DNA of 64,000 nt from Aplidium turbinatum (Eukaryota; Chordata; Ascidiacea; Aplousobranchia; Polyclinidae): NCBI GenBank assembly GCA_918807975.1, contig OU964925.1, positions 27,005,608 through 27,069,607 on the forward strand, read 5' to 3'. A program made the translations under genes and the position numbers. The stretch's first letter is position 1. Each line of letters opens with the position of its first letter. A model generated the notes under the pieces. That model was not told where the DNA came from. It worked only from the letters and a program-made list of their open reading frames with translations, and did not search any database. Positions 40,501 through 52,500 of this stretch are shown here, one piece after another.

Positions 40501-43500
40501 CAGCGCAAGGCGCTTCAGTGATGGGAAGCAAGTATTGACGATATCCTTTCATCATGGCAGCCATCAACTTCAATACAGCTTCCTGTAAGCAGACTAAGCG
40601 ATAAGCTGAAGAGATCGATCAACAAAATTGTGATTAAAAGCAGCAAAATAGCAACGTTTATTGTTTGTGCTATACACAACACGCGTCTCGGAATGAAATC
40701 GTTACTACAACATATAGAAGCGGCAACTGTTACATCTTCACTAAAAAAATCATGTAATATTGTAAAGTAGGGAAGGTGGTAGTCATCAAAATGCAAGTAA
40801 AAGTTTTAAATTTTGTTGGAATTATTTGAGAAACAAAAGCATTGCAGAAAGAAGCGTAACTGAGCGAATTGATGATAACATCACATGACGTAATGAAGCC
40901 TAAAATGACGGTAATGGCACCACCTTTGCTGGAAAAAGGAGGATCTGCGTCCGTGAGAAACAAAAGTCTTGCTAAGCACCCAACTGGCATTGAAACCCAA
41001 ATAAATGCCCATGGTGAGGTAAAAAAGGTAAATCTTTTACACCAGAGTAAGAAGCCAAAACTAGGAGTTTGAAATTGGACGATGTTTTTTGTTGTAACCA
41101 GACTTCCACCCAGTGGATGAAGATTAAACTGAAGGGGATGGGAAGACAGAAACCAATCATCTCTCTTTCTACTTTTAGCTGACTGCTTCAGCTTCCTACG
41201 AAATTCACACACGCACGCATGGTTTTAAGCGTTGTCAAGCCGGAGCCATTCTAAGTGTCTTGTAGAACGTCTCATCACTCGACGCTTAGAGGGCAAATCA
41301 ACCGTTTTTTACATTGATTCAACGTTTGCAGACGTTGAATCAATGTAAAAAAACGGTTGATTTGCTGTCTAGGAAGTTATAATGCTTCACAAACCTGGAT
41401 AGCCAACTCGAGGTGTCGATGCCGTTCGATTCGGACCAGATCGAGATCAACTACAGACAATGCTCCAATCGACTCTTGTCTCGGGCAGTCCTTGACTTCC
41501 TTGAAGTAAGTTTGTAAAGTTGATCTCAAGATCTTTGCTGGTTTCTTGGGAAGCATTTTCCATCCAAAGTGTTTCTTTTCCTCCATTCTGTGAAGGAACA
41601 CAAGAAATCAACAATGCTCAAAACAAGAATATTTGGTGGATACCAGACGAAAAGTTCTCGGTGGTGGCTTGCGATTGCAGTAGCATCATAATGATGATAA
41701 TTATCATTTTGCAATCGTGGCCATACCACTAATTCACTATAAATAACCATAGCCACAATCAAAGATAAAGGTTTCTAAACACAGATCAAATCATCGCCCT
41801 CAACAAGTTGACCAGTGACTAAACCAACACAAGTACAAACATTATTTTTTGATTAATAAACTTCGTACCAGTAACTCACATGGTGATGCTGTTGGTGTCG
41901 AGATTGACACATGCGACATCAGGCGGTGGTTCGTAAAGATCGAAATATCGTGAGTCTACCCCAACTATGAATGGACAGGGCGCCTCCAGCACATAGCCCA
42001 TCTCCAACGGGCACAATGGAACGTACGTGCATTGCCATTTGAAAGGAAACAAAAGCTGAAAAAGTGCCACAAGATTACATGATTAATGTACTCGGCTGTG
42101 AAACTGTCTGCTTGCAAAGTGCTGGGACAAACATACATCCGCAGTGGATACAGGCCAATACAAAAACACATTAATATTACCGGTTGATAAAAGTGAAATC
42201 ACTTCCACTTCCAGTATGATTCTCAATGGTTTGTTTCTAACAGTGCCGTAGTTAATACATTTCAAATATATTTGCATTGTTTGCCAGCTGTAAAGGGTAT
42301 CATAATTTCTGAATATCAGTATATCACACTGTAAAACCAATAGAATAGAGATTTATTTTAAGCATTTTCTAAGAATGGAATATTTTTAAAACTTTTCCAA
42401 AAAAGAACCAAGACCGCTGCTGCAACCGTTTAGCCATAATCCAGACCGCAAATCAACCGTTTTTTTACGGCGGTTGATTTGCTGTCTGGGAAACTGCACC
42501 AACGCAAAGTCCAAGCACCAATAACTTACAGTAATAACAGCTTCAGCCACCCTGGATATCTCAGCAGGACGTAGCGAGTGAATGACTATCTTATGCTCGG
42601 TCAAGGCAAGCACAAGCAGTGACATCGTGTTCTCGGGACCCAAGTCATCCAACAACGCAAGAAAAGATGAACCACTGCAAAGCCATTCAAGTCAGTGGTG
42701 ACATAGATTTATTGTCTTCCAGCTAGCAAAAGTTGCGGTATGAAAGAGTAACTTTTGCCAGCTGGGTTAACAAAGGGATTTTTAACCAGTTCCGATTTTC
42801 AACCAAGAAACATCTAAGTTCAATGAAAGCCTATCCCAGCCAGCAAAATCCGTCGAAATACGTCTACAGACGTTGAATCAATGTAAAAATGACGGATTTT
42901 GCTGACTGGGATATGCATAGAAAGACAAATACATTTTTTCACATTGATTAGACTGCGTCTGTTTGCAGCGTCATCAAATGGAAGGTACGTTTACGCTCAG
43001 CTATCAACAATCAGGTTTTCCAAAGTAAAGTTTTAACATCGGTTGAGCGTCTGAAAATGTTGAAACAGGGCAAAAGTAGAAAATTTTTCTAATTAGAATA
43101 GCGCAAGTTTGATAGGAAACTGGTTAAGGTGACGCCACGATGCATGCAAATCAATCAAAATCAACAATCAAAGCAAAGTTGTTTTTATTGAGCAGCGCAA
43201 AATATGCAAACTTTCCGCGCCACAGAAAATGTTTACGTGCTCACCTGAGTGGTATGGGAGTGATTTGAGGTCTTGTGAGTATGGCAAGATTGAACGGCGA
43301 CATCTGCAACATGCAATGCATACATAACCTCGAAAGATAGCACGTGAATTGCAATGCTGAAGTTCCAGTTATTAAATTTAGAAGGAACCTTGTCCTCTGC
43401 AAAATCAGTATTTTTCCCGATTGCTGAAGAATTATACAAAAAAGTCGTAAGATTCTGCAGTGAACATTCACAGACTGGCACAATGACACACAACATTAAA

Positions 43501-46500
43501 TAAATCGGACAACTAAATTTTGACATTTTCTCAAATGACCAACGCCAACACTTCCTGTTAGTTAACCTAAGTATAGATAAGTTTACAGAAGTATAAATCT
43601 ACTAGAAAAATACATCCACGTCAATTAAAAGCAGTTTAATGTCGCAATGATGCAAAATTGTTTAGGCAAATTTACTTAGAGTTGTCGTAAGCCTCTCGTA
43701 TCATTCGTACACTACTTAAGCAAAGTAAACTCGAAATAAACAAACTCAAGCTAACTTCATATTGCACTCTGGGGCGTTGAGAAGACGGACAAGGAACATT
43801 GTGAAGAAAGTGACCAATATACCTGGAACAACATATGACACTTGTTTAACAGGTATCTTCTTTGGTGTTAGCTTAAACATGAAACGCAGATATTGGTGTA
43901 GTAAAGAGTGTTATTTTGTACTTGTTACAGCCGTTGGTCCGTCACATTGAAGCAACGTAAAAACAGAATTCGTTATTTTAAACTTACACTTGACAATAAG
44001 TGTGAGAAAGCCATGGTGTCAGTTACTAAAAAAAAAGAACACGCACAACAGCGGTTTTTTTAAATCTTGCTTTTTTTAAATCTCTGGCAACAGCGTAACT
44101 TTTAAATCTTGCTTGTTGTGAAGGACAGTTAATAAGAGTTTCCTCTAGGTATCTTGTTGCGTGTTTTAATTCTGATTCTTGCTGCTTTACTTTATTCATT
44201 TTATCAGTATGTTTTTGTGTTGTGCCATCGTTGCTGAACAGGTTGTGTTAACCTGTTTTAGCCACCTTGATTAAGTCAGTCGTGCTGACTGACGAAACGT
44301 CGGAAATACAAAAGCTAGTTATCATCTTTAACATCAGGAGGTAACCTAGTAAATAGTCACCAGCAGAACGCAAATTACTTTTATTATCAAATGCCTGGTG
44401 AACAGTCTCTCTCTGTTTTTAATAAGAGTTTGTTGACAAAAATCAGAGATGTCAAATGCACAAACATATTTTCTACCTTTCCACCGGCACAGAGTGAGCT
44501 ATTGGGGAAATGGTCATTCTGTAAAGGTACAATAGAAAGTCGTGGAAAGCGCTAAACATCGGCCAGCGAGATAGCAAACAGATTGCCTTGTTGGTGTGGA
44601 TGGTTTTGGTGGTGCGTGACCGCATGCCGTCTCCTCGTAACAGACCAAGTTTGTAACGCTCCTCGTCAGTCAACTTATCTTCAGGGTAACTTTCATAAAA
44701 AGAAACAACTGCTCCGAACACCTGTTGAAATTGTTTAGTTAATAGACGTTAGAATTGCATTCGATATCACAATTGGTTGACACTGGATGAGGCCCGATGG
44801 GCGCTTTACCTCGCAACCCCTTAATATATAAGTGATAATAAAACATTGAAAGCAGAAAAAGAACATGTTAGTAAGCAGTAGTAAGAAAATAATTAAAATT
44901 ACACTTTCTTGCTGTAGAAGTGAGTTGGACGGTTAACCAGGGTTGAAAAATTGAACAAAAACGCGTCTCCAGCTCATTGATTTTGAAGAGTCCAACTACA
45001 AATCCAGTGTTACCATATTTTCATTAGATAAAGATTCTGTTATCCATTGTGTGAGTTAAAATAGCGCCCACATAAATAAAACAAAAAATAAAGGAAGGCC
45101 GGAGGAAGGCTTTTTCTAACTCTGATTTATGATATACTTATACTTAAACACTCTCCTCCCACCACCATGAACTCGCAAGTTCGTCTTGTTACAATTCAAA
45201 AGACACAAAACAGAAAAAACGTTCAGGTTTCAAAGTAGATGTTTGTTGAACAAATGAACAATCTATTCAAATAGTCACAACTGGAAACATAATCGGTACA
45301 TTCACAGTCCGCAAATCAGTTTTTATCACATCCATTTAGTGTCTGAAGACTGATGTGTGCAACAGGACTGATGTGCATTAGGGTGGCCAAAAAAAATGGA
45401 AATTTTTTATTTTTGTTTGCACACCCTCTCATTTGAGGAGGATTCATGAAAAAATGACACTGTGAAAATTTGAAGTGAATCCCACAAGAGGAAGTGCTCT
45501 CCCACCGACCTCTAAATTTGCTTTCTTTGGCATAATTCATCAAAATTCCTTGAATATGTGACGTAATTCTTTTTTGACTTATCTACATTGCAGTTGCAGC
45601 ATTTTTGTGTTAACCATTGTTTTACTCTGAATTTATGATATAATAAGTGTTTCCACATGCAGAAAAACATAAATAATGCACAAAATAGATCACATTAACA
45701 AGCGTTTGGTATGAAATTAAATGCACTGAACTTTAGCGAAAACCGTATAAAAGTACGTTCACCAGTCACGATCGCAACGCTTCAGGTGACAACACATTGC
45801 CCAGAAAAAGCAAAAGAAATGTTTGTAAAGAGTCAAGCCATTGATTTTATTTAATGGAGCTGTTGGCATGTTGGCTTTTACTTGCACTTGTTGGAAGCAG
45901 CTTTCTGTGGTGCTCGATCACCTGATAGAGGAGCTGGCGCTGTTGTTAATTTTCCGTAAGGACTTCATTGAAGTCAGTAGCTAATTTGACTGCCCAGTGC
46001 CCGCTCTGCACAATCATTGACGACTTTGAGATCATGGCATGCAAGAAATAGCAGCCTTCGATTAAATGCCTGCTGCATGACAGTGATAGCTCCAGTGTGG
46101 ATTCCCGTATTGCTTGATGTCGTGTCAAAACAAAGTGCAGCTAAGTGCTCTGCTACAACTCGTGTATGAATTCCACTACTTTTTGGCCCATTGGTGATCC
46201 CGTTCCAATAGGCAGCTTAGGAATGCCAAGCGGTATCTCAACATGCATACCAGAAACTACAATGGCCAAAGATTCGGACTTTGTGCCATTGGCATTAGTC
46301 AAATGTTTACCATGAAAATGAACAAGTGGAACTGTAGCTGTTAATTTAAATTTTTGCAGCACTGCAGCTGCCAGGCTTTCACATGAGGTGTTTCGAGCAT
46401 TCATGACAGAGGAATGTGACATTGTCAATTCATTTATATATATCAATTCCAGCTGCAGCAAGAGCAGGAGTGACGATCATCATTGCTTGATGACTTGATG

Positions 46501-49500
46501 TTATAGTTCTGTTCAGTGCTGCATTAAACAGTGGATTATCGATAATGCAGCGTTTTGGTAATGGCTGCTCCTACTGGGTTTTCTTTTGTTTTGGTGTTAT
46601 TTGGATTTACGGTGCAAACAGTGGGTCACTGGAAGAATCTTCATCATCTGCTAATCATTTTCAGATGAGAAAGCAGCAGCACTTGATGGTACTGGATCAA
46701 TGCGATTTCTGTTGCGTCTCTGTTCATCATCTTTGCGCTTTCTATACTTTGCAGCTGCTTTGCGATGCATTGGGTCCTCTGTTGTCATCAGTATCTGTCA
46801 TGCACCACCTTGGTCTATCAGAAACTGGCAGTCTTTTGGTATTGTTATGCGGCATTCCCAGTTAGCATGTGCAATATCAAATAATGCACTTAAGCTCTGG
46901 GTGAAGTCAGCTTCTGAGGTCAGCTGGGAAGCTGAATTTCGCCTCCCATTGTGCTTTGATTCTCCTATATCAGTGGTTCCCAAAGTATGGGTCGCGACCC
47001 AAACATGGGTCGCGAAGGGTCAGAAAATGGGTCGTGCAGAGACGATCTAAATCTGCCAAAATAGGACTGTTGTAAATTAATTTATAAAGAAACTTTTTTT
47101 TTCTTCTATTGAGTTGTTTTAATCCCAACATCGACAGTATCATTGCATCCTACACTTTTATTTGGCTTCTCTTCTATCAATCAATTATGGCCAACAGTTT
47201 TACCGGCATTCAAGTCACTTCCTTCAACAAATCACGTTAAACGTAGATTACTCTCTGAGTTGACAATTTAAGATTTCTGAACTATTTTTTTAATTTGAAG
47301 TTAATTTTTATCTGCGACCCTGGTTGCAGGGAAGCCGCTACGTAGGCTGTGTTATAAAATGTTGTCAAACGAATACAAAGAAGAACAAGAAGAGACATCC
47401 GACATGTGCAAAAAAATGTGCGTAGGCTATTTTTAAGCACCAAGAAGAGGCACTGAAGCCAAACCGGTTTGACTCTACAACGAATCCAGCACTTTTACTT
47501 ACTCTCTGAGCAAGACGAGCTACAGTAGGCTACACCACTCTACAACTGGTTGTCTGTGTCTTGTTTATAGCAGGCATTTAAATAATCGGGAATCACAGCG
47601 TCAAATGTCTGTCTCGCTAAACGGAAATCCTTTACCATATTATACTGCAAACCCAACTTACCTTGGAGTAAAACTTGACCGGCAGTGTTGGCCTACAGAC
47701 CCCACATGGAGTCACTCCGTGCCAAGGTTACCTCGAGAAATAACTTCTTGAGAAGCCTTGCAGGAACAGGATGGGGAGCCCGAGCATCAACCTTGCGTAC
47801 AAGTGCACTAGCCTTGGTCTACAGCTCAGCCAAATATGCCACAGCTGTGTGAACCGTAGCAGAAACACAAAAAAGATGGATGTATGCATTAACGACACCT
47901 TGCGCATCATCACTGGCTGTCTCCGCCCCACACCTACTGCTTATCTACCAACTTTGGCTGGCATTGCTCCTGCTCATGTCCGTAGGGAAGAAGCCTCTCA
48001 CAAACTGGCTTTGCATGCAAGACTCGATCCTCAACACCTTCTCCACAGTCACTCCCAAAGATATGGACCAGTCAAACTTCAACGCCTGTCATCAACCATT
48101 TCATCGATATGCTACACCGCTTGTGGATAAGAACTTCAGCTGCATGGAGACATGGGCCTAGGAATGGAACGAGCTGCCACATATCCCTCCCCAGTTTTCA
48201 GTTATACCAGCACTCTCCATCCCTCCTGGAGCAGACCTCTCAAGAAAGGCATGGGTCACATTGAACAGGATCAGATGTGACGTTGGCTGCACTGGAGCTA
48301 ATCTGTTTAGGTGGGGGTTGCACAATACGCCGATATGTGTCTGCGGAGCGGTAAAACAAACAATGCTACACATATTCCACGAATGTCCCATCTTACGGCC
48401 TCCAAGTGGAAACATCGGTACCGTATTTGACAACCGGACCCAACTACCGTATCATGGCTACACGATGAGGCATTGCCAATCTAAGCTACTACAAGTCAAA
48501 CGAGAGAAGAAGAAGAAGCAGGCAAACATTGCAAAAACAGTATAGACTGCTGAAACTGTTTATACAGATTTTCTGCGTCTTGGGTCGCGAGATGTTCACC
48601 AAACTCATATTTGGGTCGCGCTCAAAAAAGTTTGGGAACCACTGTCCTATATGCTCTTGATGGATGCGTTTTAGTTTGGTAACAACGTGAGTCTTTGCAG
48701 TGGTAGCGATATTAGCTTTCACTCACAAGAACTGTACTGCAAGCAAGTGGCAGTGTAACCTTATTGATCTTCATCTCGTAGAACCACACCCCATACAGGC
48801 AGCTGACATAGCCCCTCAAGGGAGTCAACACTAGAGAGTGGGTGTCCATTTGTTGACTCTCTTGAGGGCCATGCCAGCTGCCTGTATGGGGTGTGGTTCT
48901 TCGCCGTCTACTACGAGATGAAGGTCAATAAGATTACACTGCCACTTGCATGCAGTACAGTTGTAGATGAAGTAATATTAACTACTACCATCTATGCCAC
49001 TTTTTGGTTTGCAGCACCATCAATATCTGCCCCTACAAATGACCTAGCAATGTTACAGCTCACAGAGGATTATAAAGAGGTTGACAATGCAATTTCTCAA
49101 GTGGCAGAAAAAAGTTGAGGTTGCGCTTGTGGTACATCAGTGAGGATCTTGCTGCACTGCCTTTATTCAGTGATAATAACACAGATGATGAAAAGAAGGC
49201 AATCGTTAATGCTCTTAAGAAAGACCCATTTCCCGAAGATGTTCGTTGTGTTGCCCCAAACAAAATTGTCAAGTTTTAACGTCTCTCTTTGGCACAGTTT
49301 GTAACACAGCGTTCACTTAACCTTTTCGAGTCACTGCTTCTGTTGACACATGGCGTGATCGTGATGATTATAAAGAAGCAGGCAAAGTTTGGCGTCATCT
49401 CAAAGCCATCAATGATTGTGCAGAGCGGGCAGTCAAATTAGCTACTGACTTCAATGAAGTCCATACAAAAAATGAACAACAGCGCCAGCTCCTCTAGCAA

Positions 49501-52500
49501 GTGGTCAAGCACCACAGAAAGCTGCTTCCAACAAGTGCAATAAAGTCAACCAATGGCTTGACTCTTTACAAACATTTCTTTTGCAATTTCTGGGCAATGT
49601 GTTGTCACCTGAAGCGTTGCGATCGTGACTGGTGAACGTACTTTTATGCGGTTTTAGCTAAAGTTTAGTGCATTTTATTTCATACCAAACGCTTGTTAAT
49701 GTGATCTATTTTGTGTATTATTTCTGTTTTTCTGCATGTGGAAACACTTATTATATCATAAATTCAGAGTAAAACAATGGTTTACACAAAAATGCTGCAA
49801 CTGCAATGTAGATAAGTCAAAAAAGAATTACGTCACATATTCAAGGAATTTTGACGAATTATGCCAAAGAAAGCAAACTTTGAGGTCGGTGGGAGAGCAC
49901 TTCTTCTTGTCGGATTCACTTCAAATTTTCACAGAGTCATTTTTTTAAGAATCCTCCTCAAATGAGAGGGTGTGCAAGCAAAAATAAAAAATTTTCATTT
50001 TTTTTGGCCACCCTAATGTGCATTGTGCACTGGGCAGACTAGAACGTGTCATTCAAAAGACCAACCTTTTCGGAAGTTTCGGTGGTCAGTACAAATGACG
50101 AAAAGGTAGGAAGAGGATGGCGGGTTTGACTTGACCAGCATTCCACTGTGGCGCCCATGGGAAGGCAGAATAGTGGTACAGTGGCTGGCAGAGGGAACGA
50201 ACCAACGTCCTCCAGAGGATATCTACTGAGTAATCCTATTATAAACGACAAAGATGACGTAATAAGTTGGAGACAAAGGCTGCAAATGTGAATAGAAGGG
50301 TTGCATATGAAAGTTTTTACCTTTTCAACTATATATATCATATTATAGTGTCAATGTCAACGTTCACCTTATGATTACGAAAGTAAAAACAGAAACATAC
50401 GAATTGTTTCATCGCTTCCCTGATATTTCACGCACCATGACATTCTCATAGCGAATGTCGTACAAGCAATTTTTTGGAAATTATACAGTAGTGTGGGTGA
50501 AGGCAAGTAAAATAAGAAAAAGTGACAGCGATTACTTTTTACGTTGGATAACATAACATGTGTCCAATGCCCATTGCCCAAACATCTAGCCCAAGTCACC
50601 GCAACTGCTCAAGGGTGGTAAAAGGCAAATCCTCTCGACATTTGGAGTGGCGAAGAACAAGGTTCAAACGAAGAAAAAGATAAAATTTTCTAACAATTAA
50701 GCATAAGGCCGAAGCAGTTAAGACAAAATATTGTAGATGAATGTTGCAATTTGCAACTACGGTATTGAAAGAAAATAATTCTGACGAACATCCAAAATTT
50801 TCAGTATTTTTTATTCAGTTAACATCAAAACAACCATTCCAACCTTTTTACACATTCGACCACATAGTCAGTGGTATCCACGCATTTGTGTGTACAATAT
50901 AAAAACGCTGCTATGCAATGCCTGGCTGAGAGTTAAAAACTTGAATTTCGAGCATTGCTAGTGCAGTGAGCGAGAAGTATTGCCAGATCAACGCCACCGT
51001 AAGCTAACAAATGTTACAAAAATAAAGCCTGAAGCAACAACACCTTTGACATTGGCAGCGGTCACGTTCAAGGAGTGCAAAAGAAGTATTGCTTACTTCC
51101 TGTAGAGCAAACGAGCAAAGCAAAACTATCATATAATAAAATCGACATCGGCAAAAAAGGAAATCAATGTATCTGATGTTTTGGTCAGTCATACGCTTAA
51201 AATCAAGATTACATCAAGCAATCAGTCGAGACTGCAAATGCCAATAGACAGCAGTCATAGCCCAGTTGGAAGCAACAATGCGAACTTATCATCTAAACTG
51301 TGCCTACTAGTGGGGGTGGCCAATTCTTCCCTTGCCGCAATTGTCTTTGCCTCCCGATTGTCTTAGTTTCTTTTACCCTATAGCACAGGGGTCCTTAACC
51401 TGAGGAGCACGCACCACTAGGGTACGAGGATGCTGAATCATTAGGATTAGGCATGAAACGATGGGAAAAGATTATTTGCTTAGTTTCCGGACCTCAACAA
51501 ACATTCTGAATTCACCACGCGATTATAATTTATAAAAATCAAACAATTTAATTTATTTTGAATTTAATTTTAGTTTTGAAACCAAACTATAAACACATAT
51601 GTGTCGTGCATCGCACATTCAACACACGCAGTAGCAAATTCCGAAACTTTCACATTGATAAAGTCAATATGGAAAGAACGGATTTTGCTTTCTGGGATCG
51701 AGACAAGTGAACCACCGCAAAACTAAATATTACTTTGGAAACATGTGGGAGCGACTGCGATACACACAGGCAGATTTTTTTAACTACAAAAATGTAAATA
51801 TCACAAATCAATAAAAAAAACAGACTGACTCCATTTTTTATGGAAAACAAATAAATACTAGTATTGGCATATTCCATTTGGGAAACTACAAAATTGGAAA
51901 CTTATATTTTTCGTTGTTGTGTACTAACAACAACAAGTACATCACTGCACAGTGCACACTGGTTATTAGTCAGAACAAGATAGTCAGAATAAGAACGGAA
52001 TGGCCCGTTTCGGTGAGTCCGATCTCTTAACGGGGGATTTTTTAATTTTTTTTTTTTAAATTATCGGGTACCGTAGCCTAATTATCATTGCCGTTTTAGG
52101 GTTAGGGGGTTTGGGGTTAGGGGTTAGAGGTTACAGGGTTGTTGGTATTCTACCCGACCCAAAAAAACCCGGGTGGGTTTTTTTGATAAAACCCACTTAA
52201 AAAAACCCAAAAAAAACCATAAAAAAACCCAGAGCATCATATTTGTCCAGTTTTTATTGGAAAATTAAAAAATTTTACAAAAACACAACAAGGCACTTAC
52301 AACAAACTTTAAATTAGGACTTAAGGATGTGATTGTGAAGTAATTTCCAAAAATAAACTGAAAACGTAGTGGATATTGCACAGTACACAAAAATCAAGTA
52401 ATGTCACTTTGTGTATACTACACTAAAACTCATTTATGCAAGAAGGCCTTATAGTTAAATTGGTGAAAGTACTACTCTACTGTAGTCTGTATATATGATG

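Larger units (their letters stand above)
45379..50015. mobile_element. hAT element, 4.6 kb, long inverted arms, perfect 8-bp TSD
   Basis: Termini TAGGGTGGCCAAAAAAAATG and the inverse at 50015 are flanked by ATGTGCAT (45371-45378, 50016-50023). The first and last roughly 600 bases are inverted copies. The left arm encodes, on the minus strand, transposase pieces ([20 protein letters not shown], then [17 protein letters not shown]); the right part encodes the C-terminal piece on the plus strand ([20 protein letters not shown]). A second hAT is inserted at 46971-48644. It is a rearranged, non-coding copy; [10 protein letters not shown] corresponds to the catalytic-domain DNASNM region of hAT enzymes (inference). 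Confidence 0.85.

Noticed and set aside
40730-41212. 160-residue minus-strand ORF
   Set aside because: Hydrophobic, no splice sites and no family; its openness is best explained as a shadow of the plus-strand small ORF.
44280-44310. GACGAAACGTC as a possible third hammerhead
   Set aside because: The CTGATGA core and a stem II are missing; only the GAAAC-like part is present.
51040-51110. Minus-strand candidate exon ([18 protein letters not shown]) for the DENND4 gap
   Set aside because: Good acceptor and GTGTTG donor, but its length (3n+2) cannot repair the phase mismatch and the sequence does not align with relatives.
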